A stretch of DNA of 64,000 bases from Bacteroidales bacterium (lineage in GTDB: Bacteria; Bacteroidota; Bacteroidia; Bacteroidales; UBA932), in assembly GCA_017471965.1 (NCBI GenBank), contig JAFURF010000070.1, positions 62,001 through 126,000 of the forward strand, in the 5' to 3' direction. Position 1 is the first letter of the stretch; every line of letters begins with the position of its first letter. The position numbers and the translations under genes were made by a program. A model generated the notes under the pieces. The model searched no databases. It saw only the letters and a program-made list of their open reading frames with translations, and was not told the DNA's origin. This document shows, piece by piece, positions 8,579 to 16,778 of this stretch.

Positions 8579-8794
8579 CTACGCAACAGTCCTGGAGTAG
8601 TCCGCACGATGAAGGTCGTCAGCAGATGTGCTGAATATGATTTCCTGATAGAGGCGGAACTCCCCTGTAGCAAGTTCCCTGTAGATCATCTCATCATCAA
8701 TGGCATCAAACCGGTCTGTACCGGAAACTTTCTGAACTGCAGAGGCTATCGCCTGTGAAGGATTGTCCAGATACTCTTCAATGAAATTATGCAT
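8579..8794 (-). CDS. small hypothetical protein (71 aa)
   Basis: This acidic, helix-rich protein of 71 residues has no signal peptide or membrane segment and no recognised family. ATG at 8794 is used and a TAG-type stop follows the SRTVA end. It sits between rmuC and the thioredoxin-fold gene on the same strand, about 40 bp upstream of the rmuC anchor segment. Segments such as DEMIYRELATGEFRLYQEIIF suggest a compact helical protein. It may be a real gene because the frame fills the gap and matches the direction of its neighbours, but no function is proposed. Confidence 0.5.
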   Translation of the reverse strand: MHNFIEEYLDNPSQAIASAVQKVSGTDRFDAIDDEMIYRELATGEFRLYQEIIFSTSADDLHRADYSRTVA

Positions 8795-8878
8795 GACTCT
8801 CTGATTTAGGTAGATTATCGATCTTTAAATCTGCCTGAAAACAAAGGGCACGCCAAACTACACAATTTTTGTATATTT

Positions 8879-10366
8879 TTATTCAGAAATTGTAATATAC
8901 CGTCTCAGGATCCTTCCTTTCCTATCGGTTTCCAGAATGAAAGGCAAGGTGGAAAGGTCGAAGGAATCGAACACACGCCCGGCAAGAGACGGAGATGACG
9001 ACAGGACTTCATCCACATTGACCATCAGGACCTTCACCTTCGGTTCCCGCGCCACCAATTCACTCGCAGAAGCCTTTTCTGCTGCACAGACATTGCATCC
9101 GTCGGTATAGAAAAGCACTATATTTCTATTACCCCGCAATTTGCGGAGGCTGAAGGTCCCGTCCTTGACCTTACGGGAGGTCATGAGCCGGCCAGGAAGT
9201 TTCAGGTCCGGCACCATCCGTCCTGGTTCAGACCTGGAAAGGAGGTCATCCGTCATCTGCGCAAAACCGATTACCTTAAGAGAATCATCAGCAGAGCGCC
9301 AGATGTCACTACGGGAAAGGATGTGCCTGTCGATAAGATGTGCAAGTCCTTCCTTGAACCCATCCCCTCTTTGCACCGAGAGGTAATACAGCAGATCACC
9401 TGTCATCTGTCTGAACATCACAGTATCTCCTTTTGCCAGCGTGACTGATGAAATATAGTCAGCAATATCGGTCACTTCTCCGGCAGATGGCGTTCCACCG
9501 GCAAAAAGGCCGTCAAACATAGTCATCGACTCTTCCGAGCCATATGTCAGTTCCTTTACATCGAATATGGCATGAAGCATCTGGGAAAGGGCCTGGGCGT
9601 CAAGACCGCGCCCTATAATAGTGCGGTCTGGGGCAATCAGGAAAAGACGAGGGGTCTGGACTACGCCATATTTCCGCTGAAAATCAGACTCAAGTTCCGG
9701 ATCCCATAAATGGGTGACCGCGGTCCTGGCTCCGTTGAAAGACAATCTGTCCCCGACATATTTTTTCCATTGTTCATGATTATCGGAAGAGTATACAGCC
9801 ACAAAATCCACCGGAAAGTCATTGTCTTCTAAAAGATTGCGCAAGAGGATCGACTGCACCTTGCAGGTAGCGCAGGATGTGTCATAGAAATACAGGACCG
9901 TATATCTGTTTCCGGGCCTGTCAAAAAGTTCCACCGGAGCATCCGACATATCCTTAAGGGTCAAAGACGGAGCCTTCTGTCCGATCTGGGACTGTCTGTT
10001 GAACTCGGCAAACACCTTGGCACCAAGAAGTTCCATCTCATCCCTCATCTTGACCACACCCGTCAGAAACCATCTGTCCACAACATGAAGGGCAACTGCC
10101 TCTGCACCCATGATGTCAGAGTCTATATAATGGTCATATATGCTCAAGGCCACATGCTGTCTGACAAGAGAATCAGTGCAGGTCTCTATCATGAAGTCAC
10201 ATTCTTCCTTCTGCACGTCAATGCTCTCATATTTCAATGCATCGAAATATTCCGTCATCTTAGCATTGAGTGCACTGATGCGGACAGAGTCAAGTTGAGC
10301 CATGGCATCTGCACAGAAGCATAATGCCACGGCCATGGCCGTCATATATCTTTTCATCCGGGACAT
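8879..10366 (-). CDS. secreted protein with two thioredoxin-like domains (DUF5106/TlpA type)
   Basis: From ATG 10366 this is a 495-residue exported protein with a signal peptide ending near DAMAQ. An N-terminal helical region is followed by a thioredoxin fold with FYDTSCATCK (Cys165, Cys168), and a second thioredoxin fold near the C-terminus has FYTDGCNVCAAE (Cys424, Cys427). A DUF5106-like linker region lies between. Such Bacteroidota periplasmic proteins are thiol-disulfide oxidoreductases of the TlpA/ResA type. Partner and substrate are unknown. The frame stays open to 10528, but the extra 54 codons run into the inverted repeat at 10376-10480 and lack signal-peptide character, so the shorter start (10366 or 10357) is preferred. 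Confidence 0.8.
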   Translation of the reverse strand: MSRMKRYMTAMAVALCFCADAMAQLDSVRISALNAKMTEYFDALKYESIDVQKEECDFMIETCTDSLVRQHVALSIYDHYIDSDIMGAEAVALHVVDRWFLTGVVKMRDEMELLGAKVFAEFNRQSQIGQKAPSLTLKDMSDAPVELFDRPGNRYTVLYFYDTSCATCKVQSILLRNLLEDNDFPVDFVAVYSSDNHEQWKKYVGDRLSFNGARTAVTHLWDPELESDFQRKYGVVQTPRLFLIAPDRTIIGRGLDAQALSQMLHAIFDVKELTYGSEESMTMFDGLFAGGTPSAGEVTDIADYISSVTLAKGDTVMFRQMTGDLLYYLSVQRGDGFKEGLAHLIDRHILSRSDIWRSADDSLKVIGFAQMTDDLLSRSEPGRMVPDLKLPGRLMTSRKVKDGTFSLRKLRGNRNIVLFYTDGCNVCAAEKASASELVAREPKVKVLMVNVDEVLSSSPSLAGRVFDSFDLSTLPFILETDRKGRILRRYITISE

Positions 10367-10375
10367 TACATTAAA

Positions 10376-10480
10376 TTTTCCGAAAAGGAAAATACGCCAT
10401 CGATTCCTCCCGCTTCGTAGGTCCCTCCCCAAGCAGGGGCTGGCAAAATGTCGATTCCGTATAAATTTCCATTCGGAACA
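10376..10480. repeat. nested inverted-repeat element between the thioredoxin gene and coaD
   Basis: Imperfect arms at 10376-10403 and 10451-10480 share TCGAT, CGTAT, TTTCC and CGGAA blocks in inverted order with short indels. The centre contains CCTCCCGCTTCGTAGG, CCCTCCCC and GCAGGGGCTGGC, matching the core of the 140-253 element and, in reverse, 4692-4784. It lies between the coaD stop and the downstream gene start. Confidence 0.6.
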
Positions 10481-10487
10481 GGACAAT

Positions 10488-10946
10488 CTATAGTTCAACA
10501 CCGTCAGGGACAAAGAGTGATGTGTCACCGCCGTGTTTCAGGAGGTCACGGACTGCTGTAGAGGAGATGTGTGCAAACTCCTGAGCAGTAGGAATTATGA
10601 TGGTCTCGATATCCGGCGCCAGTTTCCTGTTTGCATCCGCGATGGATCTTTCGGTCTCAAAGTCTATCATGTTCCTTACGCCTCGCACTATATGGTGTAT
10701 GCCAAGTTCACGACATTTGTCAATCGTCAGGTTATCATACTGGATGACACTGACCCCATCCAGACCGGCAGTAGCCTGACGGATTATCTCTATCCTCTTC
10801 TCATTAGGGAAGAAGCCTCTCTTGTCGATATTTACGCCTACCGCAACCACGACTTCATCGAACATGGTCAGAGCCCTCTTCAAGATATTGAGATGGCCCG
10901 CAGTAAAAGGATCGAAAGATCCTGGAAACATCGCTTTCCTTTTCAT
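10488..10946 (-). CDS. coaD: phosphopantetheine adenylyltransferase
   Basis: This is a cytosolic nucleotidyltransferase of about 152 residues that converts 4'-phosphopantetheine and ATP to dephospho-CoA. It carries the N-terminal MFPGSFDPFTAGHLNIL motif (T/HxGH class), an IVRGVRNMIDFETE segment and the C-terminal ISSTAVRDL signature. Length agrees with CoaD (about 155-165). The frame is open to 10964 (GTG) with ATGs at 10958 and 10946. The latter places the start six residues before the conserved GSFDPF, as in most homologs. It is preceded by about 170 bp without recognisable features. Confidence 0.92.
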   Translation of the reverse strand: MKRKAMFPGSFDPFTAGHLNILKRALTMFDEVVVAVGVNIDKRGFFPNEKRIEIIRQATAGLDGVSVIQYDNLTIDKCRELGIHHIVRGVRNMIDFETERSIADANRKLAPDIETIIIPTAQEFAHISSTAVRDLLKHGGDTSLFVPDGVEL

Positions 10947-11120
10947 ATTTCCCGACATTATCACATTATTCTATATAAGTCAACTTATCTCAATTTTTCT
11001 CTGCCGCACTCAATCCGTGACACCCAAACACCTAAACACCAACAACTTAGCATACTTGTCCCGACATCTCTAGCAGGCAGGATGAACTATTCAACTCACT
11101 GCGAATCAACGGATTACAGA

Positions 11121-11789
11121 TCATAGAATCCAGTCGATAGGGGTACGTCCTTGCGAAGTCAGGAGGGCATTGGTCTTAGAAAAATGCCGGCATCCGAAGA
11201 AAGCGCCTCGTGCAAGGGGCGACGGATGGGCAGCCTCCAGCACATGATGTCTTGACCTGTCGATCAGAGCACTCTTGCTTCGTGCGAAATTGCCCCACAG
11301 AAGGAAGACCACTCCCTCACAATTATCTGATATATATCGTATTACCGCATCCGTAAACTCTTCCCATCCCTTTCTGCTGTGAGAGGCAGGAGCACCTGAA
11401 CGGACAGTCAGGACCGCATTCAGAAGAAGGACTCCCTGACGTGCCCATTTCTCAAGGTTGGGCCGGCCGCTCATCCTGATCCCCAGATCCGTCTCTATCT
11501 CACGGAAGATGTTCTTCAACGACGGAGGGGCAGGCACACCATCAGGCACGGAAAACGACAGTCCGTGAGCCTGGCCAAATCCATGATACGGATCCTGACC
11601 CAGAATCACCACCTTCAGTTCCGACACCGGCGTCAGGTCAAAGGCCTTGAATATCTGACTTCCGGGAGGGAAGATCCTCTGGCCGGCAGCCTTCTCTTCA
11701 TGAAGAAAACGCACCAGTTGAGCGAAATACGGTTTCCCGAATTCGTCCGCCAGCGCGTTCTTCCAACTCTGTTCTATGCGTACATTCAT
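11121..11789 (-). CDS. ung: uracil-DNA glycosylase, family 1
   Basis: This 222-residue enzyme excises uracil from DNA to start base-excision repair. Motif A, ILGQDPYHGFGQAHGLSFSV, contains the catalytic Asp, and the C-terminal motif HPSPLARGAFFGCRHF contains the catalytic His. Ung homologs are about 220 residues. ATG 11789 (MNVRIEQSW) is used; the frame extends two codons to a TTG, which I reject. The lon stop is only 2 bp upstream of this start, so ung is very probably co-transcribed with lon. Confidence 0.95.
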   Translation of the reverse strand: MNVRIEQSWKNALADEFGKPYFAQLVRFLHEEKAAGQRIFPPGSQIFKAFDLTPVSELKVVILGQDPYHGFGQAHGLSFSVPDGVPAPPSLKNIFREIETDLGIRMSGRPNLEKWARQGVLLLNAVLTVRSGAPASHSRKGWEEFTDAVIRYISDNCEGVVFLLWGNFARSKSALIDRSRHHVLEAAHPSPLARGAFFGCRHFSKTNALLTSQGRTPIDWIL

Positions 11790-11791
11790 AA

Positions 11792-14194
11792 TCAATTGAA
11801 TATGTATTCAATCACTTCCTGAATATTGTTGACATAGACAAAGGTAAGACCTTTTATGTAAATTTCCTTTATATCCTCGACATCTTTTCTGTTTTCCTCG
11901 GAAATAACTATGGTGTGGATTCCAGACCTCTTGGCAGCAAGAATCTTCTCCTTGATGCCTCCTACAGGAAGGACACGTCCGCGAAGAGTCATCTCACCCG
12001 TCATGGCAATGCCGCTCTTCACCTTCTGCTGACGATAGGCAGAGACCATCGAACTCACCATCGTGATACCTGCCGAAGGTCCGTCCTTAGGGACCGCTCC
12101 TTCAGGGACATGCACATGAATGTCCTTTTCGATGAATTCCTCATATGTAAGGCCTGTGAGTTCCGGATGAGCCTTGATGTACTGGAATGCGATCTGGGCT
12201 GATTCCTTCATCACGTCACCGAGGTTACCGGTCATGGAGAGGACTCCCTTGCCCTTGCTTACGGAACTCTCGATAAAGAGGATCTCGCCTCCCATCGAGG
12301 TCCATGCCAGGCCGGTCACCACTCCCGGAGCCTCATTGCCCTTCTGCACATCGTGAGAATTGGTCGGCAGGCCGAGGTATTCCTTCAGATGGTTCGGTTT
12401 CAGCACCTTAGGATACTTCTCTCCGAGGGCGATCTTCTTCGCTGTGACGCGGGCAGCCTTTGCTATCTGCTTTTCCAGACCGCGCACTCCCGATTCGCGG
12501 GTATACTCATCAATGATCTTTGCAAGAGCATCTCCGCTGAACTTCAACTGTCCCTTCTCGAGTCCGTGCTCAGTCATCTGCTTAGGCACAAGGTAGTTCT
12601 TCGCGATCTCCATCTTTTCCTCAGCAAGGTAACCGCTGACATTGATCATCTCCATACGGTCCTTGAGGGCCGGCTGGATGGTCTCGATATTGTTCGCTGT
12701 CGTGATGAACAACACATTCGACAGATCATAGTCAATATCGAGGTAGTTGTCATGGAAGGCCGTATTCTGCTCAGGATCAAGGGCCTCAAGGAGAGCAGAA
12801 GACGGATCGCCCTTGAAGTCGCTGCTGAGTTTGTCCACCTCGTCAAGGACTATCACAGGGTTGGATGTACCCGCACGGTTGATGCCGTTCAGGATACGTC
12901 CCGGAAGTGCTCCGACATAGGTCTTCCTGTGTCCGCGGATCTCCGACTCGTCATGCACTCCACCGAGTGCGATACGTACATACTTACGCCCCAGAGCACG
13001 TGCAATGGATTTGCCGAGACTCGTCTTACCCACACCCGGAGGGCCGTAGAGGCAGAGTATCGGCGACTTCATGTCGCCCTTGAGTTTGAGGACGGCAAGA
13101 TACTCTATAATTCTTTCCTTGACCTTCTCAAGACCGTAATGATCATCGTCGAGGACCTTCTGAGCGTTCTTCAGGTCAAGGTTGTCGTTTGACATCTCAC
13201 CCCACGGAAGGTCCAGCATGAACTGGATGTAGTTGTACTGAATGCTGTAGTCCGGCGAACTCGGATTGTATCTCTCGAGTTTGGCCATTTCCTTGTCGAA
13301 GATCTCCTGGACCGAAGCAGGCCATAACTTCTCTTCTGCACGGGCACGAAGTTGTGCGAACTCCTCCACGTCATCCATTCCGAGTTCTTCCTGGATGGTC
13401 TTGAGTTGGTTGTTCAGATAATATTCCCTCTGCTGCTGGTCAATCTCAGTCTTCACCTTCTGGTTGATCTCCTGCTTGATCTTCTGAAGTTCCACCTGGG
13501 TATCAAGCACTGACAGGAGTTTCATCGCCCTTACGGCAAGTTCACCATGCTGGAGAAGTTCCACCTTATCCATGAAATTCTCAACTTCGATGGTGGTAGC
13601 AATGAAGTTGACAAGGAACTCAAAGTTATCGATACCCTTCAAAGCACTTGCGGCCTCACGCGGCACGAAGGTAGAAGTCCGGATGATCTGAGTGGCTTTT
13701 TCTTTCAGAGATTCTGCCATCATGCGCGTAGGTGCATCATTTTCAGGCACGATATCGTCAAGATAGCGGACCCTTCCTATCATATAAGGCTCATAATCGT
13801 ATATGCTCTCGACCTCAAACCTTTTGTAGCCCTGGAGGATGGCGGTGATGGTGCCGTCCGGCATCTCGAGAGTCTTCACTATCTTGGCCACGGTACCAAA
13901 CGTATAGAGGTCATCCTTGCGAGGATCCTCGACTGAAAGGTCGTTCTGAGGAACCGCCCCGATGAATGTGTTGTGCTTTTCCGCATCCTCGATAAGACGG
14001 ATGGACTTTTCCCTTCCGATGGTGATGGGATATACCGTACCCGGGAAGAGGACGGCATTGCGGAGAGCAAGAATCGGCAGTGAATCCGGCAGTTGCGACT
14101 CATCTATCTTCATCACCCCCTCTCCCTGCATCACCGGGATGATGCTCACTTCGGTGCCTGCTGCGGACATTATGTCGTTAAATAAATCTCTCAT
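11792..14194 (-). CDS. lon: ATP-dependent Lon protease
   Basis: This 800-residue cytosolic AAA+ serine protease degrades misfolded and regulatory proteins. An N-terminal LON substrate-binding domain is followed by a coiled-coil region. The ATPase has Walker [14 protein letters not shown] and Walker [11 protein letters not shown], and the protease domain has the catalytic Ser in [11 protein letters not shown] and the lysine further on in [14 protein letters not shown]. It is full length and undisrupted. Its start codon abuts copy 1 of an 85-bp direct repeat (14196-14280), so its leader appears to have been duplicated. It overlaps functionally with ung downstream as a two-gene unit. Confidence 0.96.
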   Translation of the reverse strand: MRDLFNDIMSAAGTEVSIIPVMQGEGVMKIDESQLPDSLPILALRNAVLFPGTVYPITIGREKSIRLIEDAEKHNTFIGAVPQNDLSVEDPRKDDLYTFGTVAKIVKTLEMPDGTITAILQGYKRFEVESIYDYEPYMIGRVRYLDDIVPENDAPTRMMAESLKEKATQIIRTSTFVPREAASALKGIDNFEFLVNFIATTIEVENFMDKVELLQHGELAVRAMKLLSVLDTQVELQKIKQEINQKVKTEIDQQQREYYLNNQLKTIQEELGMDDVEEFAQLRARAEEKLWPASVQEIFDKEMAKLERYNPSSPDYSIQYNYIQFMLDLPWGEMSNDNLDLKNAQKVLDDDHYGLEKVKERIIEYLAVLKLKGDMKSPILCLYGPPGVGKTSLGKSIARALGRKYVRIALGGVHDESEIRGHRKTYVGALPGRILNGINRAGTSNPVIVLDEVDKLSSDFKGDPSSALLEALDPEQNTAFHDNYLDIDYDLSNVLFITTANNIETIQPALKDRMEMINVSGYLAEEKMEIAKNYLVPKQMTEHGLEKGQLKFSGDALAKIIDEYTRESGVRGLEKQIAKAARVTAKKIALGEKYPKVLKPNHLKEYLGLPTNSHDVQKGNEAPGVVTGLAWTSMGGEILFIESSVSKGKGVLSMTGNLGDVMKESAQIAFQYIKAHPELTGLTYEEFIEKDIHVHVPEGAVPKDGPSAGITMVSSMVSAYRQQKVKSGIAMTGEMTLRGRVLPVGGIKEKILAAKRSGIHTIVISEENRKDVEDIKEIYIKGLTFVYVNNIQEVIEYIFN

Positions 14195-14195
14195 A

Positions 14196-14436
14196 TTTCT
14201 TCAACTAATTACTCTAATTCCAAATCACTTAACTTAACTCTTACTTCAAGGTCCTGCATGAAAATGAAAGATTTTTCATCCACGTTACCTCTCCCCTAAA
14301 TCCCCTCTCTCGGAGAGGGGACTTACTTTCACTTCGTTCAAAACCTATCTTTTTTCTTCAACTTATTACTCTAATTCCAAATCACTTAACTTAACTCTTA
14401 CTTCAAGGTCCTGCATGAAAATGAAAGATATTTCAA
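14196..14436. repeat. 85-bp direct duplication flanking a GC-rich hairpin, upstream of lon
   Basis: Bases 14196-14280 and 14353-14436 are nearly identical (both begin TTTCTTCAAC and end near TGCATGAAAATGAAAGAT), offset by 157 bp. The roughly 72-bp insert between them contains CCCCTCTCTCGGAGAGGGG, a strong hairpin, and CACTTCGTTC. Copy 1 touches the lon start codon and so contains the lon untranslated leader. The arrangement looks like insertion of a palindromic element with duplication of its flank. The rest of the gap to 14615 holds only a short operator-like palindrome. Confidence 0.85.
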
Positions 14437-14551
14437 TCTACCAAGGCCCTGCACAAGGTGTCACTACTGACAAAATGGCAGAGTTATCCCATTTTATCAG
14501 GTTGCAATATATATGGTCAATCTCCATGCCACAACCGATTTGCATCAAAAG

Positions 14552-14568
14552 TGTCATGAATTATGACA
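14552..14568. promoter_or_regulatory. operator-like palindrome between lon and the HU gene
   Basis: TGTCAT (14552-14557) and ATGACA (14563-14568) form a perfect six-base inverted repeat around a 5-bp centre, about 50 bp upstream of the HU promoter. The form fits a dimeric regulator site. No regulator can be named and it may be chance. Confidence 0.3.
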
Positions 14569-14615
14569 AAATCATCACTCTTATACGTTTTTAAGGCAGA
14601 TTTTTAGAGATGTGA

Positions 14616-14647
14616 TTTGGTTAATTGAAAAATTCGCTCTACCTTTG
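14616..14647 (+). promoter_or_regulatory. Bacteroidota housekeeping promoter for the HU gene
   Basis: TTTG (14616-14619), exactly 20 bp, then TACCTTTG (14640-14647) match the -33/-7 consensus of the Bacteroidota primary sigma factor. The predicted start near 14652 gives a leader of about 40 nt before the HU ATG at 14693. Confidence 0.8.
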
Positions 14648-14692
14648 CGGGATATACCGAAAAATAGTTTTTGAATTAAATTTAAATAAGTT

Positions 14693-14965
14693 ATGACAAA
14701 GGCAGAGATCGTAAATGAGGTTGCAAAGGCAACCGGCATTGAGAAAGCAACAGTACAGATCGTTGTTGAATCTTTCATGGAGAGTGTCAAGAACTCACTC
14801 GCAAAGGGCAACCCTGTATACCTTCGTGGTTTCGGCAGCTTCATCATCAAGCACAGGGCTGAGAAGGCTGCTAGAAACATCACCAAGAATACCACAATGA
14901 CTATTCCGGCTCACAACATTCCGGCATTCAAGCCTGCCAAGGTATTCGTTAACGTAGTAAAGTAA
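14693..14965 (+). CDS. HU/IHF-family nucleoid DNA-binding protein
   Basis: This 90-residue basic dimeric DNA-bending protein has the N-terminal MTKAEIVNEVAKATGIEK helices and the core LRGFGSFIIKHR, followed by the beta-arm region ending in IPAFKPAKVFVNVVK. The canonical arm proline is within TIPAHNIPAF. Length equals the HU standard (about 90). It is preceded by a consensus promoter and followed 32 bp later by a tiny basic ORF, then a terminator, so the two probably share a transcript. It is presumably the main HU-type chromatin protein or one of several. Confidence 0.93.
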   Translation: MTKAEIVNEVAKATGIEKATVQIVVESFMESVKNSLAKGNPVYLRGFGSFIIKHRAEKAARNITKNTTMTIPAHNIPAFKPAKVFVNVVK

Positions 14966-14997
14966 TCTTAAACATCATAAATTAAACCTTATTAACT

Positions 14998-15090
14998 ATG
15001 CCAAACGGAAAGAAGCATAAAAGGCATAAGATGGCTACGCACAAGCGCAAGAAGCGCCTGCGCAAGAACAGACACAAGAAGAGAAAGTAG
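14998..15090 (+). CDS. 30-residue AURKAIP1/COX24-domain (mS38-like) basic protein
   Basis: The ORF encodes a 30-residue, Lys/Arg/His-rich peptide starting MPNGKKHKRHKMATHKRKKR and ending NRHKKRK. This matches the small AURKAIP1/COX24-type proteins annotated across Bacteroidota, which are homologous to mitochondrial ribosomal protein mS38 and thought to bind the ribosome. It lies 32 bp downstream of the HU gene and just before a Rho-independent terminator, so it ends the HU transcript. Composition and position strongly favour a real gene despite its size. Confidence 0.85.
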   Translation: MPNGKKHKRHKMATHKRKKRLRKNRHKKRK

Positions 15091-15131
15091 TTTTCTTTCA
15101 GTGTCTGCCATTTTAGCAGTCCGCTAAAGAA

Positions 15132-15161
15132 GGCCGACCAGGATGGTCGGTCTCTTTTTTT
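15132..15161 (+). terminator. Rho-independent terminator after the HU/COX24 unit
   Basis: GGCCGACC (15132-15139) pairs with GGTCGGTC (15145-15152) around a 5-nt loop and is followed by seven T residues (15155-15161). Confidence 0.85.
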
Positions 15162-15188
15162 AAAATTCTCTTATCACTGAAATTCCTG

Positions 15189-16745
15189 ATGGAGTCTGTA
15201 AAAGATCTTATCGTTGATGTCAATTCAACTGAAGTCTCGATAGCACTGATGGAAAACCACAGGCTGATCGAGTTGAACAAAGAGTCCAGCGAGGGCCATA
15301 GTTTTTCCGTAGGAGACGTATACCTCGGAAAAGTAAAGAAGATTCTTCCGGCCCTCAACGCTGCCTTTGTCGACATCGGAGACGAGAAGGAGGCATTTGT
15401 CCATTATCTTGACCTGGGACTTTACTTTCAAGCATTCGACGAATTCGTCAAGAGAGTAAATCCTAACTCAGACAACAAAGGCATATACAAGCACATCAAG
15501 CCTGACCACATCCTGGAAAAGGAAGGCAGGATCGAGAACGTGCTTACGCCCGGACAGATGATCATAGTCCAGATTGTAAAGGAGCCGATTTCGACAAAAG
15601 GTTCAAGACTGACTGCAGAAATTTCATTGGCAGGACGAAACATTGTACTGCTCCCCTTCGCCGAGAAGGTGAGCGTATCCCAGAAGATTTCTTCCAAAGA
15701 GGAGAAAAGAAGGCTGGAGACACTTGTAAGGAGCATTCTTCCAAAGAATTACGGAGCGATCATCCGTACCGCCGCAGAAGGCAAGAACGCTGCGGTCCTG
15801 GATGCGGAACTGATGTCGCTCGTGGAGAAATGGGAGAACTCCTGGAAAAAACTTGCAAGATCAAAAGGGGTGCAGCTGCTCTTCACGGAGTACAGCAAGA
15901 CGACCACCATCCTCAGAGACCTTCTCAACGATTCATTCACAAACATCTATGTGAACGACGAGAACATATATGAGGAGACCCGCAAGTACATCTCTCTGAT
16001 CTCACCGGAGCAGGAGAAGATCGTGAAGTTTTACAAGGACAAGACACCGATCTTTGACCACTTCGAAGTAACGAGACAGATCAAGAGTTCTTTCGGAAAG
16101 GTCGTACCTATCAAACAGGGGGCATACCTGGTGATCGAGCACACTGAAGCACTGCATGTGATCGACGTCAACAGCGGCATCCGCTCGAAGAACAAGGAGC
16201 AGGAGCAGAACACCTTCGACGTCAACTGCTATGCAGCCGAGGAAATCGCCAGACAACTCAGACTTCGCGACATGGGCGGAATAGTGATAGTGGACTTCAT
16301 CGACATGGAGTCGAACGAACACAGGAACGCTCTCTTCAAGAAGATGCAGGAACTGATGGAATCCGACAGAGCCAAGCACAACGTGCTGCCTCTGACCAAA
16401 TTCGGCCTGATGCAGATCACAAGACAGAGGGTCCGTCCGGCAACCGAGATCAATACCCAGGAGGTTTGTCCGGTGTGCAACGGTACCGGAAAGATATCTT
16501 CAAGTGTCGTAATCGATGAGGCCATCGAAAGAAGACTGTCCTACTATGTGGGCGAAAAGAAGATCACGAATCTGACCCTGAAGGTCAATCCGATCCTCGG
16601 AGCCTACCTTACAAGAGGACTCTTCACCTCTATCGTCGGAAGATGGAAGAAGAAGTACAGATGCAAGATCGAAGTTGTGGAAACAACCGACTTCACTGTC
16701 CTGCAGAATGAATTTTACAATGAAAAAGGAGAGAAACTCGATTGA
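15189..16745 (+). CDS. rng: ribonuclease G/E
   Basis: This 518-residue single-strand-specific endoribonuclease is involved in 16S rRNA 5' maturation and mRNA decay. Residues about 38-125 form the S1 domain (FSVGDVYLGKVKKILPALNAAFVDIG). The RNase E/G catalytic region includes IDVNSGIRSK and IVIVDFIDM with the metal-binding Asp residues, and the CPVCNGTGK Zn-link cysteines lie near residue 424. It lacks a long C-terminal degradosome scaffold, so it is RNase G-sized. Its neighbour cas13b is convergent and separated by a shared bidirectional terminator, so I see no functional link beyond position. Confidence 0.95.
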   Translation: MESVKDLIVDVNSTEVSIALMENHRLIELNKESSEGHSFSVGDVYLGKVKKILPALNAAFVDIGDEKEAFVHYLDLGLYFQAFDEFVKRVNPNSDNKGIYKHIKPDHILEKEGRIENVLTPGQMIIVQIVKEPISTKGSRLTAEISLAGRNIVLLPFAEKVSVSQKISSKEEKRRLETLVRSILPKNYGAIIRTAAEGKNAAVLDAELMSLVEKWENSWKKLARSKGVQLLFTEYSKTTTILRDLLNDSFTNIYVNDENIYEETRKYISLISPEQEKIVKFYKDKTPIFDHFEVTRQIKSSFGKVVPIKQGAYLVIEHTEALHVIDVNSGIRSKNKEQEQNTFDVNCYAAEEIARQLRLRDMGGIVIVDFIDMESNEHRNALFKKMQELMESDRAKHNVLPLTKFGLMQITRQRVRPATEINTQEVCPVCNGTGKISSSVVIDEAIERRLSYYVGEKKITNLTLKVNPILGAYLTRGLFTSIVGRWKKKYRCKIEVVETTDFTVLQNEFYNEKGEKLD

Positions 16746-16763
16746 GTTTCTCTCCTTTTTCAT
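16720..16763. terminator. bidirectional terminator between rng and cas13b
   Basis: A perfect 20-bp inverted repeat (16720-16739 and 16744-16763) with a 4-nt loop carries A-rich and T-rich outer ends, so it can stop transcription from both sides. It overlaps the last codons of rng and ends 15 bp before the cas13b stop codon. Confidence 0.85.
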
Positions 16764-16778
16764 CTGCATGCAGTCCCG

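Noticed and set aside
15189..16745. RNase G as a CRISPR accessory nuclease
   Set aside because: Convergent to cas13b, separated by a shared terminator, and a normal housekeeping RNase G; adjacency alone is not evidence.
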